The notes: generated by a model not told the origin, from the sequence alone. Counted from the first letter of the stretch, positions 34,020-41,532 are shown. The stretch: 64,000 nt of DNA from Salipiger bermudensis (GCF_019801965.1 NZ_JAHVIA010000007.1:1-64000); one strand, 5' to 3'. A program made the numbers and translations.

Positions 34020-34945
34020 TTGCTTGCCTCCAAATTGATATCGGCCCAATCGGCCCCGACGCGCGGCGGGATATGCACGCTCACCTCGATCCCCTTCACG
34101 GCCAGCTTGTGAGCGAGAGCCCACGCCGCAGCATGGCCTCCGAATTTCGGGTCGTTGTCTCCGAAGATCGCGACCTCGTTGCAGCCCTCGGGCGGGAGCC
34201 ATTTCGCCATTCCGCCGCTGTTGATCGCTGCCCATACCGGCATGTCGAAAAGCGCCGAGGCTCCGAACGCGGTTTCGATACCCTCAGCGATGCCGAGCGG
34301 CCCGCCTGCCACGTACTCGCTCAGCCGGACGCATGAGCCGTCAGGCAGCTCACCGGGCATGAGCTTGCGAGGCGCGGCCATCTCAGCCTTTCCCGAGCCA
34401 TCAGGCTTGAGGAATGTCCGGTGCATCGTGACCGGCTTTCCGTCCGGGCCGGTGACCATCGCCACCATGCAAGGCCGGATGCCGCCTTCACCGTCCCGCA
34501 GCTTCGGCGCGAACCTGAGCGCATCCGTGTACGTCAGATCGGCAACGCCGCGCACTTCGAGGTAGCGGTGCACCAGATCCCCCGGCTTGACGGCTTCGGT
34601 GGCCTTGTAAGTATTTCGCAGAACATCGCGGCGCGTCTCCTGCGTCATCTCCGGCTTCGGCGCTTCGGCCTTGAGGTTGCCGACCATGCCGTCGATGATG
34701 CTGGCCACCTCGCGGAATGGCTTCCCGGTGTATTCGCAGGCAAGCTTCATCCCATCGCCAGCACCGCAAGAATTGCAGATGTACGTCCCGCGACCCTCTT
34801 TATCGTCAAAGCGAAACCGATCAGTACCGCCGCAGAGAGGGCATGGGCCATGCTTGTCGCGCAGGCTTCGCTCGGGGACGCCGAGCGTCATGAGGATGCC
34901 GCGCCACTTGCCCCTGGCGGCGTGCGTCGTCTTATCGTGAAACAT
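34016..34945 (-). CDS. Phage DNA primase (zinc finger plus TOPRIM)
   Basis: A 309-residue primase. The zinc-binding domain has C35, C38, C57 and C60 in PCPLCGG ... YICNSCG. The TOPRIM core is seen as LGIAEGIETAFGASAL (catalytic glutamate) and AIFGDND (acidic pair). It has no helicase domain, so it must work with the separate helicase encoded before it. ATG 34945 overlaps that gene's stop (TGATG); the longer upstream reading is rejected. Confidence 0.9.
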   Translation of the reverse strand: MFHDKTTHAARGKWRGILMTLGVPERSLRDKHGPCPLCGGTDRFRFDDKEGRGTYICNSCGAGDGMKLACEYTGKPFREVASIIDGMVGNLKAEAPKPEMTQETRRDVLRNTYKATEAVKPGDLVHRYLEVRGVADLTYTDALRFAPKLRDGEGGIRPCMVAMVTGPDGKPVTMHRTFLKPDGSGKAEMAAPRKLMPGELPDGSCVRLSEYVAGGPLGIAEGIETAFGASALFDMPVWAAINSGGMAKWLPPEGCNEVAIFGDNDPKFGGHAAAWALAHKLAVKGIEVSVHIPPRVGADWADINLEASK

Positions 34946-36432
34946 CAGCTCGCCCCCTTCTGCTTGGACTTGGCCCACGCGATGCGGCGGCTCTTCTCCC
35001 AATTCAGGAAGCCTTGATCGGCTGGGCGGCGCTCATCGCTGAGGCCGCGCGGCCATACGCCAAACTTTTCGCGGTACTTGTTCGCCGCCCAGCCGGGCTT
35101 GTATCCTCGCTGGTCAGCCATCCAGAGCGCCATGCTGTAGACTGACTGTTTCTCCTCGCGGGTCGCCTTCTCGGACTTGGCGCGCTTAGGCGTGAGTTCG
35201 ACAAGTTCCCCATCCACGGTTTCAACGCCAGCCACCGGCTTGCGCTCGTGGCCGCAGAACGGGCAGGTCAGGCCTGTGTGAAGGGCGGCGCAGTTGGCGC
35301 ACTCCCTCGGCAGCTTCTCGGACGGCTTGCGCTCCTGGCGCTCACCCGGAGCGGTCTTGTCGAGCGTGTGGTGTTCGATATCCGTCACCAGACCGTTGCG
35401 CAGGCTGTTCCCAGCGTGGTCGAGGATGAGAAGATCCTCGGTTCCGGGGTTCACCCGCAGGCCGCGCCCGATCTTCTGGACGTGCAGCATCTCGGATTTT
35501 GTGGGCGCGGCGTCGATGATGCAGGACACCGGCCAATCGACACCAGTGGTCAGGGTGCGCACGGAACACGCGACTTTCACCTCACCGGAACGGAACCGGC
35601 GTTCGATGATCGAGCGCTCTACCGTGTCGGTGAAGGCGTCAACGTAAGCCGTCGCCACCCCGGCCCGCTCGAACTCTTCCGACAGCGCCTTGGCGTGCGC
35701 CCGGTTCACCCCGAATAGCAGCGTCGGGCGGTTCTGCCCCTTTCCCAGCCACGTATCGACAACCGACGCCATGAGCGCGTTGCCCTGCATCACCTCAGCC
35801 GCATCGCCCTCGGCGTAGTCTCCCTTGCTGACCTTGACGCCGGTCATATCCGGCACGTCCGGCGCGTAGGCCGTGAACTGCGAGAGATATCCGGCTTCAA
35901 TGAGCTCGCCGATGGTGCACGGGATCACCAGATCCTGCCAGCGACGGCCCATGCCTTTCGCCCACGGGGTAGCGCTCAGACCGATGAAGAACACGTCTTC
36001 GCGGCTATCCATCAGCTCTTCGATGACCTTTGCCCGCAGGTGGCACTCGTCAACGATGATGAGCGAGGCCTCGGGGATCTCACGACGGGCAAGGGTCTGC
36101 ACCGATGCCACCTGAACCCTTGCCAGAGCATCGGTGCGGGGATGGTTCGCCTGCATCACGCCGATATCGCGGATGCCCTCGTTTTCGAATGCGCTCACGG
36201 TTTGGTCGATCAGCGAGACAGCCGGGGCAGTGAAGATTACCCGGTTGCCCTTGGCGAGAGCACCCTCGATGACCTTGGCAGCGGTCAGCGTCTTCCCGAA
36301 GCCTGTTGGCCCTTGGCAGACGACACGGCGGTTTCCCTTGCCAAGAGATTGACGGATTGCCTCGATGGCTCTGGCTTGGTGAGGCCGAAGGGTTTTCGGC
36401 TTGGCGCTTTGGCCGGTCAGGAGGTCAAGCAT
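34945..36432 (-). CDS. DEAD/DEAH-box helicase (phage replication)
   Basis: A 495-residue superfamily 2 helicase: Walker A GPTGFGKT (41-48), DECH box in IIVDECHLRAK, SATPW motif III, and motif VI QKIGRGLR. A four-cysteine zinc segment (CANCAALHTGLTCPFCG) follows the core. It is adjacent to the primase, and the pair likely forms the phage replication helicase-primase system. ATG 36432 with GGAGG five bases upstream is preferred; longer readings run through the gene before it. Confidence 0.9.
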   Translation of the reverse strand: MLDLLTGQSAKPKTLRPHQARAIEAIRQSLGKGNRRVVCQGPTGFGKTLTAAKVIEGALAKGNRVIFTAPAVSLIDQTVSAFENEGIRDIGVMQANHPRTDALARVQVASVQTLARREIPEASLIIVDECHLRAKVIEELMDSREDVFFIGLSATPWAKGMGRRWQDLVIPCTIGELIEAGYLSQFTAYAPDVPDMTGVKVSKGDYAEGDAAEVMQGNALMASVVDTWLGKGQNRPTLLFGVNRAHAKALSEEFERAGVATAYVDAFTDTVERSIIERRFRSGEVKVACSVRTLTTGVDWPVSCIIDAAPTKSEMLHVQKIGRGLRVNPGTEDLLILDHAGNSLRNGLVTDIEHHTLDKTAPGERQERKPSEKLPRECANCAALHTGLTCPFCGHERKPVAGVETVDGELVELTPKRAKSEKATREEKQSVYSMALWMADQRGYKPGWAANKYREKFGVWPRGLSDERRPADQGFLNWEKSRRIAWAKSKQKGAS

Positions 36433-36904
36433 TCGAACCTCCTTCGCCATTCTGGCTAGGGTCGCCTTTGACGGGGTATATACCGTGTGCAATTTTTGCA
36501 CGCGACAACCGTGCAATTTCGGGTCCAACAACCGTGCAATCCTGACCCCTTCCGCGCACGAAATCATCGACCCAATCACACCCGCAGAGCACGAAAAGGG
36601 CGTAGGTGTTGACGCTGTAACGGGTGGCCGCACCGTGCCCGCCTTTGAGGTTGGAGACGGGATTTAGAACACCGGCAGCGCGCAACATCGACATGGTGCT
36701 TGCCACCGTTCGAACACTCACGCCGGCCTTCTTGGCGATCTTCTGGCGCCCCGGATGGATCGGTCCCTTAGCCCGGTGGTGGAACCAATGGTTCACCAGT
36801 GCGATAATCACATCGCGCTCACCCTTGGTGAATTCACCCTTCCTGATCGACTGCCGAACGAGGCGGCGGAAGGATTGCTCTTGGCTGTCTTTGAAACTCG
36901 TCAT
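36425..36904 (-). CDS. Winged-HTH phage protein, possible replication initiator
   Basis: A 159-residue protein with a winged helix at about 25-100: GERDVIIALVNHWFHHRAKG, then RQKIAKKAGVSVRTVASTMS and a wing with GGHGAATRYSVNTY. Proteins of this build beside helicase genes often act as origin-binding initiators (lambda O-like role). It overlaps the helicase start by eight bases. Confidence 0.7.
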   Translation of the reverse strand: MTSFKDSQEQSFRRLVRQSIRKGEFTKGERDVIIALVNHWFHHRAKGPIHPGRQKIAKKAGVSVRTVASTMSMLRAAGVLNPVSNLKGGHGAATRYSVNTYALFVLCGCDWVDDFVRGRGQDCTVVGPEIARLSRAKIAHGIYPVKGDPSQNGEGGSNA

Positions 36905-37125
36905 CCCCTCACCGCCTTTCCGGCGATGAGCGCAGCAAGCGCGCCGATGCTCTTCCAATGGGATGTGTTTGCGGAATCACCGCGCGGTGTTATATTGGCC
37001 TTAACAGCCATGCCCGTACCTCCTGAGTTCGGGTTTCGGTTAGGCCCGGCTGGTGTTGGTAGCACCTGTCCGGGCCGCTTCATTTTAGCGGATTCCGCCA
37101 TATTTCTAAAGGCTTTTCCGCTCAT
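36901..37125 (-). CDS. Small phage protein, unknown
   Basis: A 74-residue reading starting MSGKAFRNMAESAKMKRP. The composition is not distinctive, but both ends overlap neighbouring genes by four bases (ATGA), which supports translation. No domain seen. Confidence 0.45.
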   Translation of the reverse strand: MSGKAFRNMAESAKMKRPGQVLPTPAGPNRNPNSGGTGMAVKANITPRGDSANTSHWKSIGALAALIAGKAVRG

Positions 37126-37301
37126 TTCCCCACCTTCGCCAGCGCTTTATCGAGCCGGTCCCTGATGTTCTGTGTTGATGTGCTGACGGTCTCTCCGGCG
37201 CGCATCGGTTGCAGCGCCACGCGGAGAGAATGCACCTGGTCGCGCGGGATGCGGATCACCACCGTGTCGCCGTCCTCGCGGATGCCGTAGCCCTCGCTCA
37301 T
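37122..37301 (-). CDS. Small phage protein
   Basis: Fifty-nine residues starting MSEGYGIREDGDTVVIRIPR. A beta-like first half and a helical second half (TQNIRDRLDKALAKVGK). Overlaps the methylase stop by four bases. Function unknown; size and fold would suit a small DNA- or protein-binding regulator. Confidence 0.6.
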   Translation of the reverse strand: MSEGYGIREDGDTVVIRIPRDQVHSLRVALQPMRAGETVSTSTQNIRDRLDKALAKVGK

Positions 37302-38110
37302 GGCGTCACCTCGAATAGCTGCATCTGCGCGTCGTCGAAGTTCATCCATAGAACCTCAGTTCGCTTTCTCGCCCCATCCGCCAGCGAGGCGCGTTCGATG
37401 CGCCGCCACCCATCTAGGGCGTCGTCATAGGACTGATGCGGGTAACCGGAGAGCACTACACGGCCCGTGAGCGTGCGCAGGAACTCCAGCAAGTCGCGAT
37501 GGTCAGCGTCCGTCATCTCGTGGGCATAGTCGCACCCAGCATCGCGTGTGGCTGCCACGTAGGGCGGATCTACGTAGTGCAGCGTATCTGGCCCGTCGTG
37601 AGCCTCCATAACCTCGCGTGCGTCACGGTTAAGCACCACGACGCCGCGCAGCCGCTCTATCACCCGTGCCAAACTGTCTGGGTAGTTGACCCAATCTCTC
37701 GCAGGCGTTGTGCCGCTGCGGTTGCTGTTTGACCGGAACCCGCTTTTGCGATGGATAGCGTTAGACCCGAACCCCATGAACGACTTGACTACAGTGCGAC
37801 GGGCGCGCTCGAAGTCGTCGCCACCACGCGAATAGGCGTCGAAGAACTCTTGAGCAGCGAATGGTGTCAGCCTCAGGGACTCAACGAGATCTGACGCACT
37901 GTCCGAGCGGAGAACGCGGAACAGGTTCACCACCTCGTCATCCAGATCGTTGTAGACCTCGGCGTAGCTACGCGGCTTGCGCATCAACACAGACGCAGCT
38001 CCGCCGAACGGCTCGACATAGACCCGATGCGAAGGGAAGTGCGAGATAATCCACGGGGCGAGAATCCACTTCCCGCCGTGCCATCTGAGGACCGGCCGTG
38101 ATACCGTCAT
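37298..38110 (-). CDS. Dam-type N6-adenine DNA methyltransferase
   Basis: A 270-residue methylase of the D12 (Dam/DpnM) class. Motif X RWHGGK at the start, motif I YVEPFGGAAS (31-40) for S-adenosylmethionine and motif IV DPPY (181-184) for catalysis are all present, so it should be active. Its sequence target cannot be read from the protein; Dam relatives use GATC. The usual host cell-cycle methylase CcrM belongs to another class (GANTC). Phage methylases often guard against restriction. Confidence 0.9.
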   Translation of the reverse strand: MTVSRPVLRWHGGKWILAPWIISHFPSHRVYVEPFGGAASVLMRKPRSYAEVYNDLDDEVVNLFRVLRSDSASDLVESLRLTPFAAQEFFDAYSRGGDDFERARRTVVKSFMGFGSNAIHRKSGFRSNSNRSGTTPARDWVNYPDSLARVIERLRGVVVLNRDAREVMEAHDGPDTLHYVDPPYVAATRDAGCDYAHEMTDADHRDLLEFLRTLTGRVVLSGYPHQSYDDALDGWRRIERASLADGARKRTEVLWMNFDDAQMQLFEVTP

Positions 38111-38466
38111 GGCGTCACCTCGATCACGACAGCGCCGCCCTTGACCGGCTCGCCCTTTTCAAGCGTGACCGGCCACCAATGCTTGTCATCAACGCCGATA
38201 GCATCTGCCACGGCATCGAAACCGCGCTTGCAGCGTGCTGCCATGTTGTCCCAATCGAAGGCGCGAGGCGCTGCGGCCGGCGGGCAGAAGATCACACGCA
38301 CAGATACGCGCTTGGCGTCGATCGGACGGACCTTCTGAGCCATGCACTCAAGGGCGCAGGTGCGCTTGTACTGCCGACCAGCTTCGGCCTTGCCTCGGAA
38401 GTCGCCTTGCGATCCGTTCAGCGATGATTTCGTGGGCGGCCAGGGTAGAACTATGTTCTGGATCAT
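38107..38466 (-). CDS. RusA-like Holliday junction resolvase
   Basis: A 119-residue endonuclease of the RusA family, with the conserved DWDNMAARCKRGFDAVADAI block holding acidic metal-binding residues and VDDKHWW after it. The start LPWPPTKSSLNGSQG is also typical. It resolves four-way junctions from recombination and late replication before packaging. Overlaps both neighbours by four bases. Confidence 0.88.
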   Translation of the reverse strand: MIQNIVLPWPPTKSSLNGSQGDFRGKAEAGRQYKRTCALECMAQKVRPIDAKRVSVRVIFCPPAAAPRAFDWDNMAARCKRGFDAVADAIGVDDKHWWPVTLEKGEPVKGGAVVIEVTP

Positions 38467-38621
38467 CGCCCCGCCTCCATCGCCAGAACGGCGCTCGTAG
38501 CGGCCCGTGCGCGCTTCTCTGCGGCGCTGATAGCCTGAGTGCAGCCCGAGGCGCGGGCGTGGTGTACCTGCGCTGATGCGATCTCGTGGAGGATCAGGGC
38601 GGAGAGGTAGTCGTCACGCAT
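38463..38621 (-). CDS. Small phage protein
   Basis: Fifty-two residues, MRDDYLSALILHEIASAQVH followed by a helical Ala/Arg-rich end. GGAG precedes the ATG, the stop overlaps the next start, and only three bases separate it from the gene before it, so it is a genuine operon member. Function unknown. Confidence 0.6.
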   Translation of the reverse strand: MRDDYLSALILHEIASAQVHHARASGCTQAISAAEKRARAATSAVLAMEAGR

Positions 38622-38624
38622 GGG

Positions 38625-39062
38625 TTAGCTCCACATCTGCGAGCGGTCCTCGCCACCGGCTGCGCGGATCTTCTTCCCGCCAGCCTGCGCCGACATGCGG
38701 CGGGCGATTTCCTGCTCGTGAAATTGCGCGAGGGTGATACTCTTACCTTTCGAGCCCACAGGGCGCGGCGGCAGTCCGAGACGGGTGCGGCGCTTCTTTA
38801 CGGCCTGCTTGCATCGGTAGCCGAAGAACTCGGCCATCTCGCGCACGTTCACCCCAGCCAGCCACATGCGGCGAAAGGTGTCTTCGTCTGCCTTCGGAAC
38901 GCGCCCGGTGACGCGAGGGGGAATGCCGAGAGTTGACCGCTTCCAGCAAAGAGTGGATCGCTCGATGCCGAGCATGTCGGCCACCTTCTGCGTCGGGATT
39001 CCGCGATTGGCCCAGATCGGCGCAAGCGTCTCGGCGGTGATGTTCGAGGTCTTCCCCATCAC
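38625..39062 (-). CDS. Tandem GcrA-like helix-turn-helix protein
   Basis: A 145-residue protein with two similar DNA-binding units. The first (about 9-50) reads TLAPIWANRGIPTQKVADML, then GIERSTLCWKRSTLGIPPR. The second (about 59-100) reads DTFRRMWLAGVNVREMAEFF, then YRCKQAVKKRRTRLGLPPR. The second resembles the N-terminal domain of GcrA (pattern W..G.s...IA..lg.sr.aV..k..RLGL), the alphaproteobacterial regulator that works at CcrM-methylated promoters. It lacks the C-terminal sigma-binding part of GcrA. The start may be ATG 39062 or 39059. Confidence 0.65.
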   Translation of the reverse strand: MMGKTSNITAETLAPIWANRGIPTQKVADMLGIERSTLCWKRSTLGIPPRVTGRVPKADEDTFRRMWLAGVNVREMAEFFGYRCKQAVKKRRTRLGLPPRPVGSKGKSITLAQFHEQEIARRMSAQAGGKKIRAAGGEDRSQMWS

Positions 39063-39457
39063 GCCACCTCGGAAGAAAAGGCCGAGGCCGAAGCCCCGGC
39101 AGTTGCCAGCGCCCGGGAAGGCGGAATAGCGCTGGTCAGGGAGATACGCGCCCGCCGCGAAGATACCGGCACGGCAAAGAAGCGGCGGGCGATGCGGGCG
39201 GAGTGCCCAGCATTAGGAAATTCGTGGCGTCCGGCGGTCTGGGAGGGGGCTGGAAGAGCCACCGGACGCCGCCCCGGTTCCGTGAGGTTGGTGGGGGCAT
39301 TCTGTTGCGCGGAGAGGCAAAGGGAGGAGGAGAACTCCTCTCCGCGCTTACCGGCGGAGCAGCACGCGCCGGATTTCGTGATTTTCCCGTGAACGCCTTG
39401 AACATCGTTCAGGCGGCACCCATCCTCTTGATACAGGCGGAGAAAAAACATGGTCAT
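39059..39457 (-). CDS. Uncertain phage protein between cro and the GcrA-like gene
   Basis: A 132-residue reading whose composition (Ser/Ala/Arg-rich) is not convincing on its own. However, its ATG overlaps the Cro-like stop (ATGA) and its stop overlaps the next start. The C-terminal half (GHSARIARRFFAVPVSSRRA) looks more protein-like than the rest. If it is not real, about 390 bases here have no gene. Confidence 0.4.
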   Translation of the reverse strand: MTMFFLRLYQEDGCRLNDVQGVHGKITKSGACCSAGKRGEEFSSSLCLSAQQNAPTNLTEPGRRPVALPAPSQTAGRHEFPNAGHSARIARRFFAVPVSSRRARISLTSAIPPSRALATAGASASAFSSEVA

Positions 39458-39684
39458 TTCGAAACAACCTCAAGAGATGCCGCGCCAGACACCGCCAGGT
39501 TTCGTGCCGCGCGCTCCTTCCTGATCGCTCGGCGAATTTGCTTCTCCGTGTCGGGCCAAATGCGGCCACCGTCACGAAGACGCGGGATCAACCGACCATT
39601 CTTCGCAAGAAGGATGCCAACCCGGTGCTCGGAGAGGCCGGAATCTGCCACAAAGGCGTCTAGTTCTGAGAGAAGAGTGTTCAT
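39454..39684 (-). CDS. Cro-like regulator
   Basis: A 76-residue protein starting MNTLLSELDAFVADSGLSEH. The run GLSEHRVGILLAKNGRLIPR followed by LRDGGRIWPDTEKQIRRAI is a small helix-turn-helix of Cro/XRE type. It is divergent from the CI-like gene with an operator palindrome in the gap and heads the leftward early operon, as Cro does in lambda-type switches. Confidence 0.72.
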   Translation of the reverse strand: MNTLLSELDAFVADSGLSEHRVGILLAKNGRLIPRLRDGGRIWPDTEKQIRRAIRKERAARNLAVSGAASLEVVSK

Positions 39685-39698
39685 GGTATGAGTGATAC

Positions 39699-39716
39699 TA
39701 CACGCTTTAGCGTGCA
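39699..39716. promoter_or_regulatory. Operator palindrome between cro and cI
   Basis: TACACGC-TTTA-GCGTGCA: a near-perfect copy of the 18-bp palindrome TGCACGC-N4-GCGTGCA that recurs at 40642 and 40672. Its location in the cro/cI gap makes it the probable switch operator. A weaker half-matching copy follows at 39723-39740. Confidence 0.72.
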
Positions 39717-39759
39717 GGTCAATGCACGCAATAACGTTCGCGATCAACACATTTCCACG

Positions 39760-39775
39760 TGCTACAAACGTAGCA
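39760..39775. repeat. Inverted repeat at the cI start codon
   Basis: TGCTAC-AAAC-GTAGCA, perfect six-base arms with the same four-base spacer as the operators. It covers the region normally used for the ribosome site and reaches the first base of ATG 39775. It may be an operator variant or an RNA hairpin limiting CI translation. Confidence 0.5.
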
Positions 39776-40119
39776 TGAAAGAAGATTGGTTTCAGAGACT
39801 TGAGGAGGTCATCGAAGCAGATGGCCGCAGCCTTCGCAAATTAAGCGAAGATGCGAAGCTCGGGCCGAACTTCGTTCAACAGCTCCTCAAATACCGAAAA
39901 GATCCGCGCGCCAGCCAGCTTTCAAAGCTGCTAGACGCCCTGGGGAAACCGGCAGAGTTCTACGTTCTTACCGGTTCCCGCCTTCAGCCGGTTGACATTG
40001 AGTTCTTAGAGCTCGTGTCTGGTCTTGACGCCGCTGCGGTTCGTGACGTGATGACCGTGGTGCGAAGGTTCTCAGCGCCTGAAGTTCAGCTAGAACGTCA
40101 ATCTGCTGAATGCGATTGA
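39775..40119 (+). CDS. CI-like XRE-family repressor, short form
   Basis: A 114-residue protein starting MKEDWFQRLEEVIEADGRSL, with an HTH at about 18-55 (LRKLSEDAKLGPNFVQQLLK then RKDPRASQLSKLLDALG). The rest, EFLELVSGLDAAAVRDVMTV, could be a dimerization helix. There is no peptidase S24 (LexA/CI cleavage) domain, so it should not be cleaved through RecA. The upstream ATG at 39688 would add 29 residues coded by the operator, which is unlikely. Confidence 0.75.
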   Translation: MKEDWFQRLEEVIEADGRSLRKLSEDAKLGPNFVQQLLKYRKDPRASQLSKLLDALGKPAEFYVLTGSRLQPVDIEFLELVSGLDAAAVRDVMTVVRRFSAPEVQLERQSAECD

Positions 40120-40209
40120 GAGATTTGAACTCCGTAATCAGCTCGATCAACTCTTTATCCAACAACTCTCTCACCCTCCGCCGCAATTCGTTCACGATAT
40201 TCCCCCGGC

Positions 40210-40234
40210 GCGAGTCGGGTCAAGCATGACTCGC
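40210..40234. repeat. Inverted repeat with two GANTC sites at a start codon
   Basis: GCGAGTC (40210-40216) and GACTCGC (40228-40234) with an 11-base spacer. The second arm overlaps ATG 40226. Each arm holds one GANTC, the sequence methylated by CcrM in Alphaproteobacteria. It could be a protein site or an RNA hairpin over the ribosome site. Confidence 0.45.
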
Positions 40235-40567
40235 TTGAATTGGAGAAAAGGCGTTTTTCGTCTGTGGGTTGTAGGTGCGATCCTCTGGGTTGCATGGGCC
40301 GCTCTTAGTACCGATCCAGTGCATGTATGGCAGGAGCGGCGAAATCTGATCGCCGAGGGCCTAGATCTCTCCCAGGCAACCCACGAAACCGAGGCCGAGG
40401 CGAAACGAACGTCGCTCAAGATCATGCAGAATGACGTACGGATAGCGGTCAGGACGCGGCAGTTAAACGGAGCGCTTACTTACATAGCAGCACCGCCGCT
40501 TATCGCGCTCGTTTTTGGCTTGGTTTCGCTTTGGATCGCCTCCGGATTCCGGTCTGGTCGCGACTAA
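40226..40567 (+). CDS. Membrane protein after the repressor (possible exclusion gene)
   Basis: A 113-residue protein with an N-terminal membrane segment (LWVVGAILWVAWAALS), a charged middle and a second segment (YIAAPPLIALVFGLVSLWIA). It lies directly after cI on the same strand and would be expressed in the lysogen. Two-segment proteins in this place sometimes block superinfection, but similar proteins also occur on bacterial chromosomes with no known role. Confidence 0.65.
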   Translation: MTRLNWRKGVFRLWVVGAILWVAWAALSTDPVHVWQERRNLIAEGLDLSQATHETEAEAKRTSLKIMQNDVRIAVRTRQLNGALTYIAAPPLIALVFGLVSLWIASGFRSGRD

Positions 40568-40641
40568 GCGCCCAAGAACACCGAGCTATTCACCTCCAAA
40601 ACCTTAAGTAGGCGCTGAGTCGGACCCTTGCTGGCTCGCAC

Positions 40642-40659
40642 TGCACGCTATCGCGTGTT
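40642..40659. promoter_or_regulatory. Operator palindrome upstream of rightward early operon (1)
   Basis: TGCACGC-TATC-GCGTGTT, one of two copies upstream of the gene at 40760 and the same type as at 39699. Expected CI/Cro binding site controlling the rightward early promoter. Confidence 0.72.
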
Positions 40660-40671
40660 TTTCTCTTGCCA

Positions 40672-40689
40672 TGCACGCAATGGCGTGCA
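40672..40689. promoter_or_regulatory. Operator palindrome upstream of rightward early operon (2)
   Basis: TGCACGC-AATG-GCGTGCA, a perfect palindrome with seven-base arms. Its centre lies 30 bases (about three helical turns) from the neighbouring copy, so two dimers would bind on the same DNA face. Confidence 0.78.
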
Positions 40690-40759
40690 ATTATCTCCCC
40701 ATACACCACCCGCCGAAGACGCCAAGGCTGATCGCGGGCAGAGATGGGAGAGAACACAA

Positions 40760-41146
40760 ATGAGCAAGACGAAAGCATGGGCTATGTCGCGAGCGGCGCG
40801 CCTAGAGGCCGAGGAATACATCGCACTGATCGGCAAGACGACCACTCGTAGCACAGTCGCTGCGAGAGAAGGTGAGCATGTCACCGCCGGATCTCTCACG
40901 AAGCTGGTTGTCCAGACTGAGATCCACTTCCAGCCCTACGATGGCGCGACAAACTACCACAAAAGCAAGGCCTTTGATGAGGCCCTCTCTACCGTCACGC
41001 GGAAACGCTGGTCCGACCTTCAAGCCGAGGCAATGGAGCTTCTGCGCCAGCGGGAGAAGGAGGCTGCGGTAGCAGCCAGGGCCGAGGTCGAAGCGCAACT
41101 AGCCGAGATCAATGAGGCAGAGGCCGAGATCCACAATCCCGCCTGA
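40760..41146 (+). CDS. First gene of the rightward early operon, unknown
   Basis: A 128-residue protein starting MSKTKAWAMSRAARLEAEEY. A beta-type centre (LTKLVVQTEIHFQPYDGATN) is followed by a long charged helix (EKEAAVAARAEVEAQLAEIN). GGGAGAG precedes the ATG. It is controlled by the paired operators just upstream. No family recognised. Confidence 0.65.
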   Translation: MSKTKAWAMSRAARLEAEEYIALIGKTTTRSTVAAREGEHVTAGSLTKLVVQTEIHFQPYDGATNYHKSKAFDEALSTVTRKRWSDLQAEAMELLRQREKEAAVAARAEVEAQLAEINEAEAEIHNPA

Positions 41147-41205
41147 CCCGTCGCCAGCGCCTCCACGCGGGGCGCTGCACCATGGGCCAGAGAAAGGAGC
41201 CTTCC

Positions 41206-41532
41206 ATGTTCCGCGACATTACCAAAGCCCCCGGCCCGCCGCGCCCCGGCATCGTTGAGGAGGCGCTTGCCGCCTTCGACGCCAGCCAGCGCGCGCGCCG
41301 CGCCGCTTTCGAGGGCTTCATCGGCCCCCGCCCGCGTAAGCCCCGCCGCCCCCTCGCCAGCGCTGCTGAGGAGCACCTCAAGGCAGGCGGATGCGGCGGC
41401 GCCATTTGCCGCAGCTGCAATGGTCAGGGCTGGCAGATGGAGGAGTACGACCACGGCAAATGGACCGAGGCGCGCTGCTACTGCTGCAACGGTTCCGGCC
41501 TGCGCTTCAACGTTGTGGAGGCGGCACAATGA
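41206..41532 (+). CDS. DnaJ-type zinc-finger small protein
   Basis: A 108-residue protein ending in CRSCNGQGW ... CYCCNGSGL, two halves of a DnaJ-like CxxCxGxG zinc finger. The first half is Pro/Arg-rich. ATG 41206 has AAAGGAG upstream. Such fingers bind unfolded protein or nucleic acid; the phage role is unknown. Confidence 0.7.
   Translation: MFRDITKAPGPPRPGIVEEALAAFDASQRARRAAFEGFIGPRPRKPRRPLASAAEEHLKAGGCGGAICRSCNGQGWQMEEYDHGKWTEARCYCCNGSGLRFNVVEAAQ

Noticed and set aside
39968-40195. 75-residue minus frame (GTG 40195) starting MNELRRRVRELLDKELIELI
   Set aside because: The first 45 residues look protein-like and the start has a G-rich site, but two thirds of the frame is antisense to cI. 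Kept out for lack of further support.
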